From Sinorhizobium fredii (lineage in GTDB: Bacteria > Pseudomonadota > Alphaproteobacteria > Rhizobiales > Rhizobiaceae): DNA of 64,000 bases. Positions 55,523 to 63,915 of the stretch are shown in pieces; within the stretch, counting starts at the first letter, position 1; the number at the start of each line of letters is the position of its first letter. The translations under genes and the position numbers were made by a program. The stretch spans positions 144,501 to 208,500 of the forward strand of contig NZ_CP024307.1 of assembly GCF_002944405.1 (NCBI RefSeq), given 5' to 3'. The notes below the pieces were generated by a model. That model was given only the letters and a program-made list of their open reading frames with translations, searched no databases and was not told where the DNA came from.

Positions 55523-56419
55523 TCAGGTCGAGACGATGGCGATCGCCCGGCGCAAATTCTGATTGGCATTGGCAAGCGCTGCTTCGGCCGCCGGCAGATC
55601 CTCAGCGCCAAAAGCGAGCAGGATCGCCAGCTTGACCGATCCGGAGGCGGCACGGATCAGCCTTTCGGCTTCGCCGGCAGGAACGCCGGTGATGTCGGAG
55701 ACGATCCGGATCGCACGGCCGCGCAGCTTGATATTGTCGGCCCTGAGATTGACCATGTGGCCGTCGAGCACGTGGCCGAGATGGATGCCGATCAGCGTCG
55801 AGAACATGTTGAAGGCGATCTTCTGCGCCGTGCCGGCGCCCATGCGCGTCGAGCCGGAGATGACCTCTGGCGGCGTCTTGAGCAGGATGGCGAAATCGGC
55901 GCGTTCGAAAAGCGGCGCGTCGGGATTGTTGGCGACCGCAATGACCTTGGCGCCGCGCTTCCTCGCTTCTTCGGCGGCAGCGAGCGCATAGGGCGTCGAG
56001 CCGCTGGCGGAAACCGAGATCAGGCAGTCGCCGGCTGCAATCCCCGCCTCGCGGACATCGTTGCGGGCGAGTTCCGTGTCGTCCTCGTAGCCGCCGGCGA
56101 GATCGCCGAGGCTCGCGGCGCCGCCCGCCAGAAGAATGACGATCTGCTGCTGCGAAATGCCATAGGTGCCCGGCAGTTCGAGTGCGTCTGCCATGGCCAT
56201 CAGGCCCGAGCTGCCGGCGCCGGCATAGGCAAGCTTGCCGCCCGCGGAAAGGATGCTTGCGGCAAGTGCCGCCGCGCATGCGATCGGTTCGATCGCCGCA
56301 TCGACGGCCTTGGCTGCGGCCTGCTGACCGGAGGCGAGCACGCGCAGCGCAAGCGCCGGGTCCATCAGGTCCAGGCCTTTTGCTTCGTCGTGGCGCTCCT
56401 CGGTCTTCATTGCCGGCAT
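55523..56419 (-). CDS. murQ: N-acetylmuramic acid 6-phosphate etherase
   Basis: Cytosolic lyase that splits D-lactate from N-acetylmuramic acid 6-phosphate to give GlcNAc-6-phosphate, 298 residues. It has the SIS domain with AGAGSSGLMAMADALELPGTYG near 65-86, SVSASGSTPY near 135, and the MurQ signature ISGSTRMGAGTAQKIAFNM near 187-205. N-terminal EERHDEAKGLDLMDP fits the family (usually TExR-NxxS-x-D-L). GAGGAG precedes ATG 56419; ATG 56410 is an alternative. First gene of the minus-strand operon, divergent from the kinase-gntR operon. No MurP-type phosphotransferase gene is seen in the window; import appears to use the adjacent ABC system. Confidence 0.93.
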   Translation of the reverse strand: MPAMKTEERHDEAKGLDLMDPALALRVLASGQQAAAKAVDAAIEPIACAAALAASILSAGGKLAYAGAGSSGLMAMADALELPGTYGISQQQIVILLAGGAASLGDLAGGYEDDTELARNDVREAGIAAGDCLISVSASGSTPYALAAAEEARKRGAKVIAVANNPDAPLFERADFAILLKTPPEVISGSTRMGAGTAQKIAFNMFSTLIGIHLGHVLDGHMVNLRADNIKLRGRAIRIVSDITGVPAGEAERLIRAASGSVKLAILLAFGAEDLPAAEAALANANQNLRRAIAIVST

Positions 56420-56446
56420 CGCGTCGTTCTCCTCTTTTCCAAATTA

Positions 56447-56597
56447 ATGCCAAAAAAATACCAATTGTCTAGAAGAAATTTAACGTCTGCCTAAATAAAA
56501 AACGCCTCGCCAAAAATATATCCATAAAATCAAACATATAACATAAATGGCGGCGACCTCATGGAATCGCGCTTGGTTAATGGTATTTTTTTGGTAT
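56447..56597. promoter_or_regulatory. AT-rich divergent promoter with paired 17-bp GntR-type operators
   Basis: TGGTATTTTTTTGGCAT on the minus strand at 56463-56447 and TGGTATTTTTTTGGTAT on the plus strand at 56581-56597 match at 16 of 17 positions. Each is oriented toward the gene it precedes and lies within 30 bases of its start codon. The 198-base region is markedly AT-rich compared with its surroundings. The HutC/GntR repressor encoded in the right-hand operon is the obvious candidate binder. Confidence 0.7.
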
Positions 56598-56617
56598 GTT
56601 AGACGGCGGAGGTGCCA

Positions 56618-57502
56618 ATGACATCCTATCTGATCGGAATCGATGGCGGCGGGACGAGCTGCCGGGCGGCCGTCGCCGGTTCGGACGGTCGTATCCTGGG
56701 CCGCGGCAAATCCGGTGCCGCCAATATTCTGAGCGATCCGGAAACGGCGCTGCAGAATATTGCCGATGCCGCCCGCGCGGCATTCGAGGATGCGCGCCTG
56801 GACCCCGGCGGCATTATCTCGGCGCGTGCGATTGTCGGCGTCGCGGGGCATAATGTCGGCGATGCCGTCCACTATGTGAAGCGGCGCTTGCCCTTCGCCG
56901 CGGCCGATATCGAATCGGATGGACTGATCGCGCTTCAGGGCGCGCTCGGCGACAAGGACGGGGCCGTCGCCATTCTCGGAACCGGGACGATCTATATCGC
57001 CCGCCAGGGTGAAGTGGTCAGCTATATCGGCGGCTGGGGCTTTACCATCGGCGATCACGGCAGTGGTGCCCGCATCGGCCATGCCCTGCTGCAGGAGAGC
57101 CTGCTTGCCTATGACCGGATCCACGAAGCCTCACCGGTGACCGATTCCGTCCTCTCCGAATTCAACAACGATCCGCGCGACGTCGTCGATTTTGCGCGGC
57201 TGGCGAAGCCCGGCGAGTTCGGCCGCTTCGCCCCGCGTGTCTTCGACCATGCCGGGCGCGGCGATCCCGTGGCGACACGCCTGTTGATGGCGGCCGCGAC
57301 GACCGTGGACGAGGCGCTCGACGCCGTTGTCTCCAGGGGCAGCCGGACGATCTGCCTGCTCGGCGGATTGGCGCCGCTTTACCGGCCCTGGCTGGCCGAA
57401 CGGCATCAGCCGCTCTTCGCCGAGGCGGAAGCCGACGCGCTGACCGGAGCTGTTGCCCTTGCCGCCGCCCGCTTTGGAACTGGGCCGGAGGCGGTTCTAT
57501 GA
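56618..57502 (+). CDS. BadF/BadG-type ATPase, probable N-acetylglucosamine kinase
   Basis: Sugar kinase of the ASKHA fold, 294 residues. N-terminal phosphate loop IGIDGGGTSCRAAV near 6-19; second loop ILGTGTIY near 119; GGWGFTIGDHGSGARIG near 134-150 is typical of GlcNAc kinases of this family (NAGK/BadF). C-terminal adenosine motif LLGGLAPLY. GGAGGT lies 4 bases before ATG 56618; a GTG two codons earlier is weaker. It is expected to phosphorylate imported GlcNAc or MurNAc on O6 for use by MurQ and NagA. First gene of the plus-strand operon; it overlaps gntR by 4 bases. Confidence 0.9.
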   Translation: MTSYLIGIDGGGTSCRAAVAGSDGRILGRGKSGAANILSDPETALQNIADAARAAFEDARLDPGGIISARAIVGVAGHNVGDAVHYVKRRLPFAAADIESDGLIALQGALGDKDGAVAILGTGTIYIARQGEVVSYIGGWGFTIGDHGSGARIGHALLQESLLAYDRIHEASPVTDSVLSEFNNDPRDVVDFARLAKPGEFGRFAPRVFDHAGRGDPVATRLLMAAATTVDEALDAVVSRGSRTICLLGGLAPLYRPWLAERHQPLFAEAEADALTGAVALAAARFGTGPEAVL

Positions 57503-58263
57503 ACCAGCAGCTTGCCGCCATCCTGCCGCTCGAAAGCCTCCAGTCGGGCGGTGCCGGCCCGCTTTACCTCAAGCTCCGGCAATCGCTGGAAGAGGCGATC
57601 CTGTCGGGCAAGCTCAATCATGGCGATGCGCTGCCCGCCGAGCGCGACCTTGCCGACTACGCCAATGTCAGCCGCGTAACCGTCCGCAAGGCCGTCGACG
57701 ACCTGGTGCGCGACGGGCTGCTCGTGCGTCGCCACGGCTCCGGCACCTTCGTCGTCCGGCCGGTCTCCCGCGTCGAGCAGTCGCTGTCGCGGCTCACCTC
57801 CTTTACCGAGGACATGGCGCGGCGTGGCCTCAACACCCGCGCGGAATGGCTGGAGCGGGGGCTTTTCCATCCGTCACCCGACGAGATGATGACGCTCGGC
57901 CTTCCCGCCGATGCGCTGGTTGCCCGCCTCGGGCGGCTGCGCCTTGCCGACGATATGCCGCTTGCCATCGAGCGCGCCTGCGTTTCGGCCGAGTTCGTCC
58001 CCGATCCGCTGGCGGTGACCTCGTCGCTGTACGCCGCGCTAGAAAAATCGCATGCCCGGCCGGTGCGGGCGGTGCAGCGCATCTCGGCCTGCAACATCAA
58101 GAACCCCGATGCGACTATGCTCGGCGTCGCCTTCGGGGCGGCCGGTCTGTCGATCGAGCGCGTCTCCTATCTTGCTTCGGGACGCGTCGTGGAATTCACC
58201 CGCTCGCTCTACCGGGGCGACACTTATGACTTTGTCGCGGAGCTGACGATCCCTGAAAGCTGA
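57499..58263 (+). CDS. GntR/HutC-family transcriptional regulator
   Basis: Repressor of 254 residues. The winged helix at about 20-85 contains LPAERDLADYANVSRVTVRKAVDDLVRDGLL and RRHGSGTFV. A UTRA ligand domain spans about 110-250, of the type that senses amino-sugar phosphates in NagR/DasR-like proteins. ATGA overlap with the kinase gene means co-translation. The paired operators at 56447-56597 lie at the divergent promoter, so it probably controls both operons and itself. Confidence 0.92.
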   Translation: MNQQLAAILPLESLQSGGAGPLYLKLRQSLEEAILSGKLNHGDALPAERDLADYANVSRVTVRKAVDDLVRDGLLVRRHGSGTFVVRPVSRVEQSLSRLTSFTEDMARRGLNTRAEWLERGLFHPSPDEMMTLGLPADALVARLGRLRLADDMPLAIERACVSAEFVPDPLAVTSSLYAALEKSHARPVRAVQRISACNIKNPDATMLGVAFGAAGLSIERVSYLASGRVVEFTRSLYRGDTYDFVAELTIPES

Positions 58264-58329
58264 GCCGACTTATCGGCGAAAGTGTAAGCGGCTCGCTCTT
58301 CGCTCTGAACCTATTCAGGAAAGGACCTG

Positions 58330-59355
58330 ATGATGCAGACCAACATGCGGCGAGAAATCGACGAGATTCCTGAGGCCGTCGCACGATTGCTCGACCGCTC
58401 GGCCGCCGCCGTCGCCGCCGCCGGTACCGCACTGCGCGCCAAGGATCCGGCCTTTCTGGTGACGATCGCCCGCGGCTCATCCGATCACGCGGCCCTGTTC
58501 CTGAAATATGCGATCGAGCTCACGGCCGGACGCCCGGTTGCCTCGCTCGGGCCCTCGCTTGCCTCGATCTACGGCGCCGAACTGAAGCTCGGCGGTGCGG
58601 CGGCGATCGCCATCTCGCAGTCCGGCAAAAGTCCGGATATCGTCGCAATGGCCGAGGCCGCAACGCAGGCCGGTGCCGTCTCGATCGCGCTGACGAACAC
58701 GCTGCCTTCGCCGATCGCCGACGCCTGCAGCCATCCGCTCGATATTCTCGCCGGCCCCGAACTCGCCGTGGCAGCGACCAAATCCTATGTTAACTCTATT
58801 GTCGCGGGCCTCGCCGTTCTCGGCGAATGGAGCGGGGATGCAGGCCTGAAACGCGCCGTCGCCGACCTGCCGAACCAGTTCGCCAAGGCGGTGAAGCTCG
58901 ACTGGCAGGATTTTGCCGGCGATCTCGGCGAGGCCGAATCGCTCTATGTGCTCGGCCGCGGCCCGGCATTGGCGATCGCCAGCGAAGCGGCGCTGAAGTT
59001 CAAGGAGACGTCCGGCATGCATGCCGAAGCCTATTCCGCGGCGGAAGTGCTGCACGGTCCGGTGGCGCTCGTCGGCGCCCGCTTCCCGGTTCTGGTGCTT
59101 GCCGCCCGCGACGCCGCCGAGGGCTCGGTCGCCGAGATCGCCGACGGCATGAGCGCCAAGGGAGCGGTGGTGCATGTCACCTCGGCCCGGGCCAAAAAGG
59201 CAAAGCGCCTGCCCTTCGCCGAGACCGGCCACCCGCTCACCGACGCACTGGCGCTGATCCTGCCGTTCTACGGCTTCGTCGAAGCGTGGTCGCGCTCTCG
59301 CGGCTTGAACCCGGATGCACCGGCGAGCCTGAAGAAGGTAACAGAGACACGATGA
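58330..59355 (+). CDS. SIS-domain protein, probable glucosamine-6-phosphate deaminase/isomerase (AgaS/GlmS-C-like)
   Basis: Cytosolic sugar isomerase/deaminase, 341 residues with two SIS domains, like the C-terminal half of GlmS but with no glutaminase domain. Domain one has IARGSSDHAALFLKYAIE near 51-68 and AISQSGKSPD near 96; domain two has VLGRGPALAIASEAALKFKETSGMHAEAYSAAEVLHGP near 207-244. Without a glutaminase domain it can only run in the deaminating direction or as an isomerase. It sits between gntR and nagA and overlaps nagA by 4 bases. Expected product: fructose-6-phosphate. Confidence 0.9.
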   Translation: MMQTNMRREIDEIPEAVARLLDRSAAAVAAAGTALRAKDPAFLVTIARGSSDHAALFLKYAIELTAGRPVASLGPSLASIYGAELKLGGAAAIAISQSGKSPDIVAMAEAATQAGAVSIALTNTLPSPIADACSHPLDILAGPELAVAATKSYVNSIVAGLAVLGEWSGDAGLKRAVADLPNQFAKAVKLDWQDFAGDLGEAESLYVLGRGPALAIASEAALKFKETSGMHAEAYSAAEVLHGPVALVGARFPVLVLAARDAAEGSVAEIADGMSAKGAVVHVTSARAKKAKRLPFAETGHPLTDALALILPFYGFVEAWSRSRGLNPDAPASLKKVTETR

Positions 59356-60512
59356 CTGGCAAAAGGAAGATCACCGGAGCGCGGATTTTCGACGGCATCG
59401 ACTGGCACGACGGATGCGCGCTTCTCATCGAGGCCGGGCACGTCAAGGGTATCGTCGCGAGCGGCGCCGCTCCCGGCGATGCCGAGACGATCGACGCCCG
59501 CGGCCTGCTGCTGGTGCCGGGCTTCATCGACCTGCAGGTGAACGGCGGCGGCGGCGCGCTGCTCAACGAAGTGCCGACCCTCGACGGCATCCGGCAAATC
59601 TGTGCGGCGCATGCGAAATTCGGCACGACGGCGCTGCTGCCGACGCTGATCACCGACACGCGCGAGATGCGCACCAAGGCGATCGAGGCCGGCGTCGCGG
59701 CCAGGGCCGCGGCGATGCCCGGCTTCCTCGGCCTGCATCTGGAGGGCCCGCATCTCTCTGTTGCCCGCAAGGGCGCGCACGATCCGGCGCTGATCCGCCC
59801 GATGGAGGATGCCGATCTCGCCGAGATGCTTGCCTGCGTCAACGCGCTCGGCTCATTGATGGTCACCGTAGCCCCGGAGAACACCACGAAGGAACAGGTG
59901 CGCGCCCTTGCCGGAGCCGGCATCGTCGTCAGCCTCGGCCACACCGATGTCGGCTTCGATACAGCCTGCGCCTATGCGAAGGCGGGTGCCCGAACCGTCA
60001 CGCATCTCTTCAACGCCATGAGCGGTCTCGGCCACCGCGAGCCCGGCGTCGTCGGCGCCGCGCTTGCGACCGGCACGCTGCATGCCGGGATGATCGCCGA
60101 CGGCTTCCATGTCGACCCGGCATCGATGGGCATCGCGCTGCGCGGCAAACGGGGACCGGGGCAGATCTTCCTGGTGACCGACGCCATGTCGCCGATCGGC
60201 ACCGCCATGACGAGCTTCCAATTGAACGGCCGCGAGATCCTGCGCAAGGATGGGCGCCTGACGCTCGCCGACGGCACCCTTGCCGGCGCCGATATCGACA
60301 TGCTCTCCTCCGTCCGCTTCGTGCACGAAAAGCTCGGCCTGCCGATCGAGGAAGCGATCCGCATGGCCTCTGCCTACCCTGCCGACGTCATGGGCATCGC
60401 CTCACACAAGGGCCGTCTCCTGCCCGGCACCGACGCCGACTTCGTGCTGCTGACGCCGGAGCTCGGCATGAAGTCGACCTGGATTGGGGGAGAGGTAGTC
60501 TTTACTGCTTAA
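59352..60512 (+). CDS. nagA: N-acetylglucosamine-6-phosphate deacetylase
   Basis: Cytosolic amidohydrolase removing acetate from GlcNAc-6-phosphate, 386 residues, normal length. The metal and substrate motifs are FIDLQVNGGGG near 58-68, GLHLEGPHLS near 127-136, GHTDVGFDTACAY near 195, VTHLFNAMSGLGHREPG near 214-230, and the catalytic Asp in VTDAMSPIG near 276. ATG 59352 overlaps the previous stop (ATGA). The frame stays open far upstream but inside the SIS gene. Last gene of the operon; a RIME1-like element follows after 50 bases. Confidence 0.95.
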   Translation: MTGKRKITGARIFDGIDWHDGCALLIEAGHVKGIVASGAAPGDAETIDARGLLLVPGFIDLQVNGGGGALLNEVPTLDGIRQICAAHAKFGTTALLPTLITDTREMRTKAIEAGVAARAAAMPGFLGLHLEGPHLSVARKGAHDPALIRPMEDADLAEMLACVNALGSLMVTVAPENTTKEQVRALAGAGIVVSLGHTDVGFDTACAYAKAGARTVTHLFNAMSGLGHREPGVVGAALATGTLHAGMIADGFHVDPASMGIALRGKRGPGQIFLVTDAMSPIGTAMTSFQLNGREILRKDGRLTLADGTLAGADIDMLSSVRFVHEKLGLPIEEAIRMASAYPADVMGIASHKGRLLPGTDADFVLLTPELGMKSTWIGGEVVFTA

Positions 60513-60562
60513 CGCGTGTCGTCGGGATGCAGCGGGTTGCGTCAATCCACCAGTGGCAGAGT

Positions 60563-60670
60563 GCCCCTCACCCTAGCCCTCTCCCCGCGCGGGGAGAGGG
60601 GACCGGAGGCGCGGCATGTCCCTTCTCCCCGTTAGAACGGGGAGAAGGTGCCGGCAGGCGGATGAGGGGC
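60563..60670. repeat. RIME1-like mosaic palindromic element
   Basis: Two palindromes, CCCTCTCCCCGCGCGGGGAG at 60578-60597 and CTTCTCCCCGTTAGAACGGG (60622 onward, closing with GAGAAG), bounded by GCCCCTCACC and GATGAGGGGC. It is the best-preserved copy here and the reverse complement of the one at 24030-24157. It lies between nagA and the converging cutC. Confidence 0.9.
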
Positions 60671-60715
60671 GGACGCTAGAGAACGGCCTCTCTTGACCCT
60701 TACATTCAATGCGTT

Positions 60716-61453
60716 TCAGCGTCTCGCCAGGATGGCGTCCAGCCGCGCCTTCATCGCGCTGACTGTCGTCGCATCCGTGTGGCGACGTTCCGGCGGCGCG
60801 AAGCCCAGCTCCACTAACCCCTTGTCAGTAGCTGGCTCACGAATAGAGCAGGACGAGTGAACCTCGGCGACGCCAAGCCTCGGCAGGAGCCGATCGATCG
60901 TATCGATGGTGACGCCGGATCCTGGCATGATCGAGAGCCGGCCGTCTGACAGGTCCACGAGCTCTGCCAGCGTGTCGACCGCCTCCGGCGCGGTCCTGGC
61001 GCCACCCGAGGTCAGGATGCGCTCGAAGCCGAGCGCGACGGCGATCGAGATCGCCTCGGCGAAATCCGGCACCAGATCGAAGGCCCGGTGCAGCGTCAGC
61101 CCGAGACCGGAGGCATGGCGCGTCAGGTCGGCGAGTGTTGGCACGTCGAGCCGCCCGCCCGGCAGCGATGCACCGAGCACGACGCCGGCGAGGCCCGCAT
61201 TGCGCGCCGCATCGACGTCGCGCCGCATGATGTCGAGTTCGGCGGCGTCGAAGACGAAGTCGCCGGGACGCGGCCGGATCATCGCGTAGGCCGGCAACGG
61301 TGTGCGGGCCGCGAGCGCCATCAGTCCGGCGCTCGGGGTCAGCCCGCCCACGGCGAGTGCCGAGCAGAGTTCGATGCGGTCGGCGCCGCCCTCGACCGCT
61401 GCCGCCAAGCCCCTGGCATCGTCGACGCAAACCTCGAGCAGGATGCCGCTCAT
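60716..61453 (-). CDS. cutC: CutC family protein
   Basis: TIM-barrel protein of 245 residues, historically linked to copper homeostasis, though that role is disputed. Signature motifs: LEVCVDDARGLAAAVEGGADRIELCSALAVGGLTPS near 7-42, IRPRPGDFVF near 66-75 and PGSGVTIDTID near 180. ATG 61453 overlaps the ROK kinase stop by 4 bases. Placement in an operon with a ROK sugar kinase and an amidase, beside amino-sugar genes, suggests a metabolic rather than copper role here. Longer in-frame extension upstream is not used. Confidence 0.9.
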   Translation of the reverse strand: MSGILLEVCVDDARGLAAAVEGGADRIELCSALAVGGLTPSAGLMALAARTPLPAYAMIRPRPGDFVFDAAELDIMRRDVDAARNAGLAGVVLGASLPGGRLDVPTLADLTRHASGLGLTLHRAFDLVPDFAEAISIAVALGFERILTSGGARTAPEAVDTLAELVDLSDGRLSIMPGSGVTIDTIDRLLPRLGVAEVHSSCSIREPATDKGLVELGFAPPERRHTDATTVSAMKARLDAILARR

Positions 61454-62361
61454 CGGCCCAGCCCTCCGAAGCCGAGCAGCGCGGCGCCGATCAGGCCCGG
61501 CTCCACCCGGCATTCGCCGCGCACCACCAGCGGCCGGTCGAAGCGACGGAGGATGCGTTGACGTACCGCCTGGTCGATCTCGGCAAGAAGCGCCTCGGAA
61601 TTGGAGAGGCCGCCGCCGACGGGCACGACCGTCGCGCCGGTGATGTTGACAACGAGCGCCAGAGGCGAACTGACGAGGTCGACGAAAATGGTGATCGTCC
61701 GCGCCGCCTCGGCCTCTCCGCTCTGCCAGGCGCCAATGATTTCGTGGCTGGAAAGCGTCCTGCCATGGATCGTCGCGTGCAGGCGCTCGAGCCCGCGCGC
61801 GCCCCCGATCGTGTCGACGCAGCCGCGTTGGCCGCAGCCGCAGTCGAAGGTGGGAATGGCCATGGGCGGGTGCCCCGCATGGGTCGCGGCGACCGGTCCA
61901 TGGCCCCATTCACCGGCAAAGCCGCCATCGGCATTGATCAGCCTGCCGTCGACCACCAGGCCGCCGCCGACGCCGGTGCCGAGGATCGCGCCGAAGACGA
62001 TGCGGTGGCCACGGCCGGCGCCGATCCCCGCTTCCGCGAGCGCGAAGCAGTCGGCGTCATTGGCGATCACCACAGGCAGATGCAGCGCTGCCTCGAGCTC
62101 GGCCGCCAGTTCGCGGCCGTCGATGCAGGGTATGTTGGCGCATTTGATCCGCCGCGTTTCAGGGTCGATGACGCCGGTGATCGAGATCGCGACCCGATCG
62201 GGAAGGCCGCCCGCCTCGTCGAGCACCGATTCCATCGTTTCGACGAAGCGGCGGAAATCGTTGAGCGGCGTCGTTCGGCGGGGCAGCGGGAAGATGCGCT
62301 CCGACGAGTGGGTGATCGCGCCCTTGATCGCAGACCCGCCGATATCGAAAGAGACGATCAT
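61450..62361 (-). CDS. ROK-family sugar kinase
   Basis: Sugar kinase of 303 residues. N-terminal FDIGGSAIKGA at about 5-15, phosphate-2 loop LGTGVGGGLVVDG near 128, and ROK zinc motif CGCGQRGCVD near 174-183 (C-x-C-x4-C). The sugar-binding GEWGHGPV near 148 is also present. Substrates of the family include GlcNAc, ManNAc and glucose. Its start overlaps the amidase stop by 4 bases and its stop overlaps the cutC start by 4 bases, so the three genes form one tight operon. Confidence 0.92.
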   Translation of the reverse strand: MIVSFDIGGSAIKGAITHSSERIFPLPRRTTPLNDFRRFVETMESVLDEAGGLPDRVAISITGVIDPETRRIKCANIPCIDGRELAAELEAALHLPVVIANDADCFALAEAGIGAGRGHRIVFGAILGTGVGGGLVVDGRLINADGGFAGEWGHGPVAATHAGHPPMAIPTFDCGCGQRGCVDTIGGARGLERLHATIHGRTLSSHEIIGAWQSGEAEAARTITIFVDLVSSPLALVVNITGATVVPVGGGLSNSEALLAEIDQAVRQRILRRFDRPLVVRGECRVEPGLIGAALLGFGGLGR

Positions 62362-63719
62362 GCCTCGCTCCGGATCAGCGCCTCGAGCGCCAGCGCGGCG
62401 GCAAGCAGCCGGTCGTCCTGGTGGTGCGGTGCAGAGATGAGGAAGCCGACCGGCATGCCGGCGGCGCCGGTGCCGCAGGGAATGGAGATGCCACAGAAGT
62501 CGAGGAAATTGCCGATCGACGTGTTGCGCAGCGTCTTCGCGTTCACCTTGAAGAACAGATCGTCGTCGGCAAGCAGCGGGTCGATCGGCGGTGCCACATG
62601 CGGCAGCGTCGGATGGGCGATCAGTTCGCCGGGCTTAAGGCTCTCGAGGGTCGCGTGGATCAACCGGTCGCGGGCGTTGAGGAGGGCGATATAGTCGCTG
62701 ACGGCGATTTTTTCACCGAGGCGCGTACGGACGACGACGCGCGGGTCCATGCGGGCGGCATCCGGCCCGGCAAGCCGCTCGCGGTGCAGCGCGTAGGCTT
62801 CGGCGTTCACCAGGGCGCCGTGGCGGGCAGTCAGCTCGAAGATCGCGGCAAAGCTCGGGAAGGCCTGGCGCCGCACCCGGACGCCGGCTGCCTCGAGTCT
62901 CTTGATCGCCGCCTCGAAGGCAGCGACCACCTCGGCCTCCGCCTCGTCGAAGACGATCGTCTCCGGGATGACGAGCGAAAGATCGGCAAGCTCGGCGCGG
63001 CGGATAACCGGCGCCGTCATGCCGTGCATGGCCGCATCCGCCCAGACGGCGTCCTGCACGCTGTGGCAGAGGGGTCCCAGCGAATCGAGACTCTGGGCGA
63101 GCGGAAAGACGCCCTTCATCACATAGCGTCCGCGCGTCGCCTTGTAGCCGACAATGCCGGTCATTGCCGCCGGAATACGCACCGAACCGCCGGTGTCGGT
63201 GCCGATCGCCAGCGGCACGAGCCCGGCGGCGACCGCCGCGGCCGCGCCGGACGACGAGCCCCCGGGAATGCGGCGCACGTCCGTCGAGGCTGGATTGCGG
63301 GGCGTGCCGTAATGCGGATTGATGCCGAGCCCTGAAAAGGCGAACTCGCTCATATTGGTGCGGCCGACGCTCACCATGCCGGCGCTGCCGACCGCGGCGA
63401 CGACCGCCGCGTCTGAAGAAGCCGGCGCATTGTCCTTGAGCACGACCGAGCCTGCGGCCGTGATGCTGCCGGCAACATCGAAGAGATCCTTCCAGGCGAC
63501 CGGCAAGCCGTCCAAGAGGCCGCGGGAACGGCCGGCCTTGATCCGCTCGGAGGCCGCGTTCGCCTCGCGCGCCGCGCGGTCTCGCGTCAGCCCGACGAAG
63601 ATCGACTGGTCCGCATGTCCTTCGATCCGCGTCAGCGTATCCTCTGTGAGCGCGAGGGAATCCAATTGTCCCGACTGTACGAGAACAGCGAGGCTGGCGA
63701 GCGTCTTGTGCTGGGTCAT
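62358..63719 (-). CDS. Amidase (amidase-signature family)
   Basis: Serine amidase with a Ser-cisSer-Lys triad, 453 residues. The catalytic Lys is in PVAWKDLFD near 76, and the Gly/Ser-rich signature GGSSSGAAAAVAAGLVPL onward near 153-170, then GTDTGGSVRIPAAMTG, supplies both serines. The C-terminal CGISIPCGTGAAGMPVGFLIS is typical. It is not GatA: no GatB/GatC genes adjoin and the length is shorter. Substrate unknown; an N-acyl or carbamoyl sugar derivative is a guess from context. First gene of the cutC operon. Confidence 0.92.
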   Translation of the reverse strand: MTQHKTLASLAVLVQSGQLDSLALTEDTLTRIEGHADQSIFVGLTRDRAAREANAASERIKAGRSRGLLDGLPVAWKDLFDVAGSITAAGSVVLKDNAPASSDAAVVAAVGSAGMVSVGRTNMSEFAFSGLGINPHYGTPRNPASTDVRRIPGGSSSGAAAAVAAGLVPLAIGTDTGGSVRIPAAMTGIVGYKATRGRYVMKGVFPLAQSLDSLGPLCHSVQDAVWADAAMHGMTAPVIRRAELADLSLVIPETIVFDEAEAEVVAAFEAAIKRLEAAGVRVRRQAFPSFAAIFELTARHGALVNAEAYALHRERLAGPDAARMDPRVVVRTRLGEKIAVSDYIALLNARDRLIHATLESLKPGELIAHPTLPHVAPPIDPLLADDDLFFKVNAKTLRNTSIGNFLDFCGISIPCGTGAAGMPVGFLISAPHHQDDRLLAAALALEALIRSEA

Positions 63720-63915
63720 GGCTTCCCCCTGGTCGATTCACAGTCCGCCGCAACGGACCTGACTTGCTTCCGCTTTAGAATATCGCCGTCCATGGTGTTT
63801 GCCAGCGCCGGCCTATTGAATCGTAGTGCACCGCGAAGGAGTGCGGCGCAAGTGCCTTGCCGCGGGCGACGCGGCTGCCTACATCGAACCCACTTGTCCT
63901 TTATGGAGATCGATC

